Assembly (NCBI GenBank): GCA_025153445.1
Contig: JANZNS010000002.1
Span: 62,001-126,000 of the forward strand
DNA length: 64,000 nt
From: Marinobacter sp. BGYM27
Lineage (GTDB): Bacteria > Pseudomonadota > Gammaproteobacteria > Pseudomonadales > Oleiphilaceae
Reading direction: 5' to 3'
The first letter of the stretch is position 1. Each line of letters opens with the position of its first letter. The translations under genes were made by a program, and so were the position numbers. Below are positions 58,041-64,000 of this stretch, one piece after another. The notes under the pieces were generated by a model. It made no database searches and was not told where the DNA came from. It saw only the letters and a program-made list of their open reading frames with translations.

Positions 58041-59006
58041 TCAGGCGACCTTGGCAATTTTTTGTACGCGCAGCTCCAGTTCAACCTGGTCAGCGGCAAA
58101 CTTGCGAATGCCCTCAGCCAGCTTTTCGGTAGCCATCGCATCTTCATTCATACCCCAGCGGAAATCCCGCTCGGGCAACATCAGCTTTGATTCAGCAGAA
58201 GCGGCAGTCTCAGGAGACAGCTGGCGCGCCAGGTCACCCTTATCGTTCTGGAGCTCCTCCAGCAGTGCAGGGCTTATTGTCAGGCGATCGCAACCGGCCA
58301 ACTGTTCGATTTCACCCGTGTTCCTGAAGCTGGCGCCCATTACAACGGTGTCGTAGTTGTGGGTTTTCAGGTAGTTGTATATGCGGGTGACGGACAGCAC
58401 GCCCGGGTCTTCTGCTGCCGGGTAGGCGGTTTTGCCGGACTGCTTCAGGTGCCAATCCAGAATCCTGCCAACAAAGGGTGAAATCAGGAAGGCCCCCGCT
58501 TCGGCGCAGGCGACTGCCTGGGTAAAAGAAAACAGCAGGGTGAGATTGCAGCGAATACCTTCCTTCTCAAGAATTTCTGCGGCGCGAATACCTTCCCAGG
58601 TAGCCGCTATTTTGATCAGCACCCGGCTGGTGTCGACGCCAATCTGGTCATATAGCGTAATCAGGTGGCGCGCTTTGTCGACGGTGGCCTGGGTGTCGAA
58701 TGACAGCCGTGCGTCCACTTCTGTTGAGACCACGCCGGGGATCAATTCCAGAATTTTCTGCCCTGCCTGAACGGCGAGATAATCAGTGGCATGAGCCAGG
58801 GTCTCGATGTCCGAGCCGGACTGTTGTTGAGCATAATTGATAGCCGCATCAAGCATGGGGCGATAGGTTGGCAGGTCAGCCGCTTTCAGTAGCAACGAGG
58901 GGTTGGTTGTCGCATCGACCGGGCGCCACTGGGCAATGGCTTCAAGATCGCCGGTATCGGCAACCACGGTGGTCATGGCTTTCAGCTGTTCCAGTTTATT
59001 GCTCAT
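58041..59006 (-). CDS. talB: Transaldolase
   Basis: Moves a dihydroxyacetone unit between sugar phosphates in the pentose phosphate pathway, producing erythrose-4-phosphate. Length 321, class I of the E. coli TalB type. [20 protein letters not shown] and [15 protein letters not shown] mark the N-terminus; the Schiff-base lysine is in [39 protein letters not shown] follows. First gene of talB-terB-DAHP synthase. Confidence 0.96.
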   Translation of the reverse strand: MSNKLEQLKAMTTVVADTGDLEAIAQWRPVDATTNPSLLLKAADLPTYRPMLDAAINYAQQQSGSDIETLAHATDYLAVQAGQKILELIPGVVSTEVDARLSFDTQATVDKARHLITLYDQIGVDTSRVLIKIAATWEGIRAAEILEKEGIRCNLTLLFSFTQAVACAEAGAFLISPFVGRILDWHLKQSGKTAYPAAEDPGVLSVTRIYNYLKTHNYDTVVMGASFRNTGEIEQLAGCDRLTISPALLEELQNDKGDLARQLSPETAASAESKLMLPERDFRWGMNEDAMATEKLAEGIRKFAADQVELELRVQKIAKVA

Positions 59007-59190
59007 ATCGGCTATCGTCCTGACAGTAGATTACTTGGTGCCAGCATCATGTGGCTCCTTGGGACTACAATAGCGATCTGCCCGCGCCTGAACAAGAGCG
59101 ACAGGGCGGGGAATTGACGAAGGTGATCAGTAGGATGACGCTTTTTTCAGGTTCGGGTCAGCGGCGGAAGAAAACCTTGCCGCCATCTGC

Positions 59191-60246
59191 TCAGATTGCC
59201 GCGCAGGCCAGTGATGCGGGCTCATTTTCTTCGGGAACTTTGAGCATGGCATTCTCGACCACTTCTATCCCGGCGCCCTTTTTGTGGGCGTTTTCGCTGA
59301 TGTAGCGGCGGAACTGTTTACCGCCAGCACAGCCGTGGAACAGGCCCAGAATGTGCCGGGTAATGTGGCCCAGCATCACGCCGCGTTCAAGCTCAGAGCG
59401 GATGTAGGGGAGCATGCTTCGCAGTACATCGTGTCTGCTGGCAAGCGGTGCGTCAGTGCCAAACAGCATCGGGTCAACCTGAGCCAGCATCCAGGGGTTG
59501 TGATAGGCCTCGCGACCCACCATTACGCCATCAACCTGTTCAAGATGCCGGATAGTGTCTTCCATCGATTGAATGCCGCCGTTGATGATGATTTCAAGCT
59601 GCGGATACCGTTGTTTGAGCGCGTAAACCCAGTCGTACTTGAGCGGCGGTATGTCCCGGTTTTCCTTTGGGCTCAGACCTTCCAGTACGGCAATGCGGGC
59701 ATGCACGATGAAAGTTTCGCAACCTGCCGCTGCGACTTTTTCCACGAACTCACAGAGCTGGTCGAATGATTCCCGGCCATCGATGCCAATGCGATGCTTG
59801 ACCGTGACGGGCAGTGAAGTCGCCTGGCGCATGGCGCTGACGCCTTCCGCAACAAGGTCCGGATGGGCCATCAGGCAGGCGCCAATCATGTTGTTCTGCA
59901 CCCGGTCACTGGGGCAGCCGACATTGAGGTTTACTTCGCTGAAGCCATAGGCTTCGGCCAGCCCGGCGCAGTGCGCCAGCTCATCAGGCTTGCTGCCGCC
60001 CAGTTGCAGCGCCAGCGGATACTCTGCTGCGCTGTGGCGCAGGAATCGGCCGGTATCGCCATGAATCAGCGCGCCGGTTGTCACCATTTCAGTGTAGAGC
60101 AATGTGTGACGTGAGATCAGGCGGGCAAAGTAACGGTAGGCCGGGGTAGTCCAGTCCATCATCGGCGCCACAGAAAAGCGGCGGCTCAAAGGTGCCGTAT
60201 CTGCGGAGGCTATGGGGGTAGCATTCTGTGTATCCGGCACTGCCAT
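59191..60246 (-). CDS. dusA: tRNA-dihydrouridine synthase DusA
   Basis: FMN/NADPH enzyme that reduces U20 (and U20a) in the D-loop of tRNA. Length 351 from the ATG at 60246, chosen for AAGGC at good spacing; the frame runs 11 codons further. RFSVAPMMDWTTPAYRYFAR, the catalytic-cysteine loop LNVGCPSDRVQ, VKHRIGIDG, FIVHARIAVLEGLSPKENR and LFHGCAGGKQFRRYIS are DusA signatures. It is upstream of talB on the same strand, with a 184-base gap in which I see no gene. Confidence 0.95.
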   Translation of the reverse strand: MAVPDTQNATPIASADTAPLSRRFSVAPMMDWTTPAYRYFARLISRHTLLYTEMVTTGALIHGDTGRFLRHSAAEYPLALQLGGSKPDELAHCAGLAEAYGFSEVNLNVGCPSDRVQNNMIGACLMAHPDLVAEGVSAMRQATSLPVTVKHRIGIDGRESFDQLCEFVEKVAAAGCETFIVHARIAVLEGLSPKENRDIPPLKYDWVYALKQRYPQLEIIINGGIQSMEDTIRHLEQVDGVMVGREAYHNPWMLAQVDPMLFGTDAPLASRHDVLRSMLPYIRSELERGVMLGHITRHILGLFHGCAGGKQFRRYISENAHKKGAGIEVVENAMLKVPEENEPASLACAAI

Positions 60247-60471
60247 TACATTTGCCTTCAGGTATCGGTTGGTGAACACGGCGTTGATCGACCCGGGTCG
60301 ATTTCAGGGGCGGCATTATAGCGCGTTGTTCTGTGAATAAAAAATGAGCGAAAAGTGTCAGCCTGCTGTGCCCCCGGCAATAGCGGCCACCTGATACACT
60401 GGGCAACTTCGGGTCACCGTAACGGTTCCGGCTATGTGATGTTTAACGATTGATTGCAGGAGAAAAATCGG

Positions 60472-61386
60472 GTGGATGTGGTTCTTCAGGCACTGGTGCC
60501 GGTCTTCGCGTTGATACTGCTGGGGCAGTTTCTTCGGCGGATGCATTTTCCCGGGGATGGTTTCTGGCCGCTGGCGGAGCGCTTTACCTACTACGTGCTT
60601 TTTCCTGCGATGCTGGTGTTCAAGCTGGGTTCCGCTTCAATACCGCCATCTGCCTACGGTCAGCTACTGTTTGTGGTCTTTGCGCTAGTGGGTGTGATGA
60701 CGCTGCAGGTTGTGGTTATTCAACTGTTCTGGAAATGGCCGGGCGCAGTTTTCAGTTCGGTGTTCCAGGGGAGTCTGAGGTTCAACACTTTTGTCGGGTT
60801 GGCGGCCGCCGGTTTGTTGCTGGGTGACGAGGCATTGTCCCTGTTTGCTGTGGCTATCGCGATCATGATCCCGTTGCTTAACCTGCTCTGTATTCTGATG
60901 TTCGCGCTGGTGATAGGGCAGGGGCCGGTTCAATGGCGGTCTGTTTTCGGGACAATTATCCGCAACCCTCTGATCATTGGCTCGCTGGCCGGTGCTGTAT
61001 GGGGCTTTGTCGGGCTGGGCTTTCACCCATTGCTCGTTGGTTTCCTTGCCCCGCTTAGCAGTATGGCGTTGCCCCTGGGGCTGTTGACGGTAGGGGCGGG
61101 ATTGCAATTGAAAGCACTGCGGGGCGCCTCTATGCCGATTGCGGTTTCATCAGTGCTCAAGCTGTGTGTGTTCCCCGTTTTGGCTGCTGCTCTGGCGTCG
61201 CTTTTCGGTCTCGAAGGCCTGATTGTAAAAGTGGTTATTCTGCTGGCAGCGCTGCCAACAGCATCATCTGCGTATATTCTGGCCCGGCAACTGGGGGGTG
61301 ATGCGTCACTAATGGCCGGGATAATCAGCGGACAGACACTGCTGGCTATGTTCACGATGCCGGTGATGCTAAGCCTACTTTGGTAG
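60472..61386 (+). CDS. AEC-family (auxin efflux carrier-type) transporter
   Basis: Inner-membrane permease of about 304 residues with nine to ten hydrophobic segments in two halves. Features: VLQALVPVFALILLGQFLRR at the start, QGSLRFNTFVGLAAAGLLLG in the middle and LPTASSAYILARQLGGDASL near the end, all typical of AEC proteins, which export or import small organic acids. Substrate is unknown. I chose the GTG at 60472, with AGGAG 9 bases before it, over TTG 60454, which would include that site. The last 12 bases overlap the end of znuA on the other strand. Confidence 0.88.
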   Translation: MDVVLQALVPVFALILLGQFLRRMHFPGDGFWPLAERFTYYVLFPAMLVFKLGSASIPPSAYGQLLFVVFALVGVMTLQVVVIQLFWKWPGAVFSSVFQGSLRFNTFVGLAAAGLLLGDEALSLFAVAIAIMIPLLNLLCILMFALVIGQGPVQWRSVFGTIIRNPLIIGSLAGAVWGFVGLGFHPLLVGFLAPLSSMALPLGLLTVGAGLQLKALRGASMPIAVSSVLKLCVFPVLAAALASLFGLEGLIVKVVILLAALPTASSAYILARQLGGDASLMAGIISGQTLLAMFTMPVMLSLLW

Positions 61387-62319
61387 GCACTTCAGTGCCG
61401 CATCGGCCAGCGATTGCTGAAACTCCACATAGCCATTGCGCGAGTCGGCGATATCCGATGCCAGCGGATCCCAGGTCACGATCGTGATATCAATTCCTTC
61501 GGACAGGCTTTGCCACCAGTCCCGGTTGAACTGTGGCTCGGTCATCAGGCAGGGATGGTGCGCCGCGTGGAGCCTGTTCTGAATGTCCTGCATGTGTTTA
61601 GCCCCTGGGGTCTTTTCCGGGGTAATGGTCAGTGCGCCTGCTATCGTCATGCCGTAATGTTCGGCAAAGCGACGGAAAGCATCGTGATAGGTAAAGATAT
61701 CAACAGCGTCCAGTTGAGTGAGTTGCTTGCGGATTTTTGTCTCTTTTTCATTCAACTGAGCTTCAAACTGCTGCAGTCGCTGGGCGATGCCATCCGCTTC
61801 GCTGCTGGGTGCATCATCGGCGACGCCGACCAGAGCCTGCTCGATAATGGTCGTCATGCCCAATGCAGCCTCAGGATCCAGCCAGATGTGCGGGTCTACA
61901 CCGTTGTGATGATGACCGTCCTCGCTATCATGGCTGTCGTGATCCTCATGTTCATCATGGTGCCTATGCTCTTGATCATCGGCTATGACCATTTCACTCA
62001 TCAGTTGGTGGGATTTGGGTGCCAGCTCAGTGCTGCTGAGTATGCGGTCCAGAAAGAGCTCCATATCAGGGCCTACCCAGAAAATGAGGTCAGCATCGGC
62101 TAAAGCCTGACGGTCGGACGGGCGTAGCTGATAAGTATGAGGGCTTGCTCCGGCAGGGATCAGGGTCGTTACCAGTGCTGATTCCGGCGCTATGGCGCGA
62201 ACCATCAGCGTAATCGGTTTGATGGAAGTCACGATCTTGAGCGGCGCCGCGACCGCATGTAGGGGTAGTAGTGCAAGAGTTAAAAGAATGGCAAGTGCAG
62301 AGCCTGAAAAGCGGTTCAT
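61375..62319 (-). CDS. znuA: Zinc ABC transporter substrate-binding protein ZnuA
   Basis: Periplasmic zinc-binding protein that delivers Zn2+ to ZnuBC. Length 314. A signal peptide ends near LHAVA (25). Ligand H61 (SPHTYQL), the His/Asp-rich loop (residues 118-138, HRHHDEHEDHDSHDS), H144 (DPHIWLDP) and a later YHDAFRRFAEHYG are all typical. It is preceded by a Zur-type box. The usual znuB, znuC and zur genes are not adjacent, so the permease must be elsewhere. AGGA lies 6 bases before the ATG. Confidence 0.94.
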   Translation of the reverse strand: MNRFSGSALAILLTLALLPLHAVAAPLKIVTSIKPITLMVRAIAPESALVTTLIPAGASPHTYQLRPSDRQALADADLIFWVGPDMELFLDRILSSTELAPKSHQLMSEMVIADDQEHRHHDEHEDHDSHDSEDGHHHNGVDPHIWLDPEAALGMTTIIEQALVGVADDAPSSEADGIAQRLQQFEAQLNEKETKIRKQLTQLDAVDIFTYHDAFRRFAEHYGMTIAGALTITPEKTPGAKHMQDIQNRLHAAHHPCLMTEPQFNRDWWQSLSEGIDITIVTWDPLASDIADSRNGYVEFQQSLADAALKCLPK

Positions 62320-62346
62320 GATGCGTCCTGTTCGCTGTCATTTTTC

Positions 62347-62369
62347 GAAATGTTATAATGTATCAATAT
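62347..62369 (-). promoter_or_regulatory. Putative Zur box before znuA
   Basis: The left half GAAATGTTATA matches the gammaproteobacterial Zur consensus (GAAATGTTATA-N-TATAACATTTC) perfectly; the right half (TGTATCAATAT) matches 6 of 11. The site is 27 bases before the znuA start and overlaps a plausible minus-strand promoter (TTTACT-N17-TAACAT), as expected for zinc repression. Confidence 0.75.
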
Positions 62370-62477
62370 TAGAGTAAACCGATAGTGTGATGTTTTTCTA
62401 TAACGGGAGGAAGGCAGCGCCACTTCAATCCGGAGTATTTGTCGTGCTGATGTCATGCGATTCCTTTTTCATGACGT

Positions 62478-62483
62478 TATAAT
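62478..62483 (+). promoter_or_regulatory. Putative -10 element for gltX
   Basis: A perfect TATAAT lies 78 bases before the gltX start in the divergent znuA-gltX gap. No good -35 box is found at normal spacing. Confidence 0.4.
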
Positions 62484-62561
62484 GCGCGCTTCGAATTTAT
62501 TGCGACCGGTGACTGAATACCTTTTCTAAGCTCTGGCCGGTTCCCATAACAGGATATCCTA

Positions 62562-64000
62562 ATGACCGTTCGTACCCGCATTGCGCCATCTCCTACCGGT
62601 GATCCGCACGTTGGCACAGCCTATGTTGCCTTGTTTAACCAGTGCTTTGCACGTCAGCATGGTGGGCAATTCATTCTGCGGATCGAAGATACCGATCAGG
62701 CGCGGAGTACCGGTGAATCCGAGAAGGATATTCTGGATGCGCTGCGCTGGCTTGGGCTGGAGTGGGATGAAGGTCCGGATGTTGGCGGTCCGCACGGTCC
62801 GTACCGCCAGTCAGAGCGCAAGGATGACTACCGGGCTTACGCCGAGCAGTTAGTCGAGAGTGGGCACGCGTTCTATTGTTTCCGCACGCCGCAAGAGTTG
62901 GATCAGATTCGCGAAGACCGCAAGGCGCAGGGCCTGAATCCCGGTATTAAAGGTGATCTCGAATTGCCTGCCGAAGAAGTGAAAGCGCGGTTGGCGGCCG
63001 GCGAAGCACACGTGATCCGTATGAAGGTGCCGGATGAGGGCGTATGCGTGATTGACGATATGCTGCGCGGCAAGGTTGAGATCGAGTGGTCACAAGTCGA
63101 TTGCCAGATTCTGCTTAAATCCGATGGTATGCCAACTTACCACCTGGCTAATGTTGTCGATGATCACCTGATGGAGATCACTCACGTGCTGCGAGGTGAG
63201 GAATGGATTAACTCTGCTCCCAAGCACCAGCTGCTGTACAAGTATTTCGGCTGGGATATGCCGGTACTGTGCCACTTGCCGCTGCTGCGTAACCCGGACA
63301 AGAGCAAACTGTCGAAGCGCAAGAACCCGACCAGCATCAATTTTTATGAGCGTATGGGCTTCCTGCCCGAAGCGGTGCTCAACTATCTGGGTCGCATGGG
63401 CTGGTCGATGCCGGATGAGCGCGAAAAGTTCACGTTGCAGGAAATGATCGATCATTTCGATATCCAGCGTGTTTCCCTCGGCGGGCCGGTATTTGATGTT
63501 GAAAAGCTGCGTTGGCTGAACGGTTTGTGGTTACGTGAAAATCTGGACGATGCCGCTTTTATGGATCGTCTGCAGCAGTGGTGGTTCAATCGCGAGTCGT
63601 TGGCTGGTCTGGTGCCACACATTAAGGGCAGGGCAGAAGTGTTCAGTGATGTCGCCCCGATGGCGAATTTCATGTTTGCCGGCATGCTGGACCTGACCGC
63701 TGAAAGCTTCAGGCACAACAAGCTAGAAGAGGGGCAGGTCCTGCGAGTACTGCAGTTCACGCTCTGGCGCCTGGAAGCGCAACGGCACTGGACGAAGGAC
63801 AACATCTTTGCCGACGTAAAAGGTCTGGCAAAAGCGATGGAGCTTAAAATGGGGGATTTCATGTTCCCGGTTTTTGTTGCCATTGCGGGTACGCCTAATT
63901 CCTGGTCGGTTATGGATTCAATGGCGCAGCTTGGTCCGGATATGACCCGTGCCCGTTTGCGCCACGCATTACAGTTGCTGGGTGGGTTCTCTAAAAAAGA
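62562..64000 (+). CDS. gltX: Glutamyl-tRNA synthetase (3' end just outside the window)
   Basis: Charges tRNA-Glu with glutamate. The frame runs from ATG 62562 to the window edge, 479 complete codons, and the last residues (LLGGFSKK) look like the normal C-terminus, so the stop is probably within a few codons. The class I HIGH-type motif is in [31 protein letters not shown] follows, and KMSKS is present as SKLSKRKNP near 247. AGGAT lies 7-10 bases before the ATG. It is divergent from znuA. Confidence 0.97.
   Translation, partial: MTVRTRIAPSPTGDPHVGTAYVALFNQCFARQHGGQFILRIEDTDQARSTGESEKDILDALRWLGLEWDEGPDVGGPHGPYRQSERKDDYRAYAEQLVESGHAFYCFRTPQELDQIREDRKAQGLNPGIKGDLELPAEEVKARLAAGEAHVIRMKVPDEGVCVIDDMLRGKVEIEWSQVDCQILLKSDGMPTYHLANVVDDHLMEITHVLRGEEWINSAPKHQLLYKYFGWDMPVLCHLPLLRNPDKSKLSKRKNPTSINFYERMGFLPEAVLNYLGRMGWSMPDEREKFTLQEMIDHFDIQRVSLGGPVFDVEKLRWLNGLWLRENLDDAAFMDRLQQWWFNRESLAGLVPHIKGRAEVFSDVAPMANFMFAGMLDLTAESFRHNKLEEGQVLRVLQFTLWRLEAQRHWTKDNIFADVKGLAKAMELKMGDFMFPVFVAIAGTPNSWSVMDSMAQLGPDMTRARLRHALQLLGGFSKK

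Overview
The window is chromosomal DNA from a gammaproteobacterium that looks most like Marinobacter. The strongest clue is a 661-residue fused fatty acyl-CoA reductase of the type described from Marinobacter. It is supported by a Na+-NQR operon, an RNase T/PyrC/MotY/ArgG block and a MtnP/CsiV/Mfd/Gap/NQR/ApbE/SthA block in the order I recall from Pseudomonas. Coding density is high and the genes look native. I see no rRNA, tRNA, insertion sequence, prophage, CRISPR array or other clear island. This is mostly a housekeeping region, and no wholly new multi-gene system stands out.

Layout. 0-2.7 kb: start of ubiG, MTA/SAH deaminase (mtaD) and, divergently, mtnA. 2.8-8.5 kb: an M16 peptidase, a 99-residue unknown protein and the fatty acyl-CoA reductase. 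8.5-13 kb: rnt and pyrC diverge from motY and argG. 13-20 kb: three envelope or signalling genes, namely a lipoprotein of the penicillin/AHL acylase family, a membrane diguanylate cyclase and a VolA-like lipase lipoprotein. 20-27 kb: class I fumarase, a SpoIIAA-like protein, SelO, a QTMAN-like glycosyltransferase, a 64-residue unknown protein and a TonB-like protein. 27-34 kb: rRNA methyltransferases RsmC and RlmG, a flavin reductase, an LpxH-like phosphoesterase, a thioesterase, riboflavin synthase and small unknown proteins. 34-38 kb: an unknown membrane protein, an ammonium transporter, PsrA and an L,D-transpeptidase. 38-46 kb: an MscS channel coupled to mtnP, then csiV, mfd and a long-form gap. 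46-56 kb: nqrABCDEF-apbE-nqrM, then sthA. 55-64 kb: glpQ-like gene, a talB-terB-DAHP synthase operon, dusA, an AEC transporter, znuA and almost all of gltX.

Genes that work together. MtaD, MtnP and MtnA form the deaminating entry to methionine salvage (MTA to methylthioinosine to methylthioribose-1-phosphate to methylthioribulose-1-phosphate), split between two loci 38 kb apart. nqrA-F, apbE (which attaches FMN) and nqrM (iron delivery) form a sodium pump with its maturation factors. Transaldolase makes erythrose-4-phosphate and sits in one operon with DAHP synthase, which consumes it.

Regulatory sequences that can be read directly include a sigma-28-type promoter before motY, two PsrA-type half-palindromes on the psrA promoter, an NtrC-type palindrome before the ammonium transporter, a Zur-type box before znuA and many strong intrinsic terminators. 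These are motif matches by eye and have not been tested.
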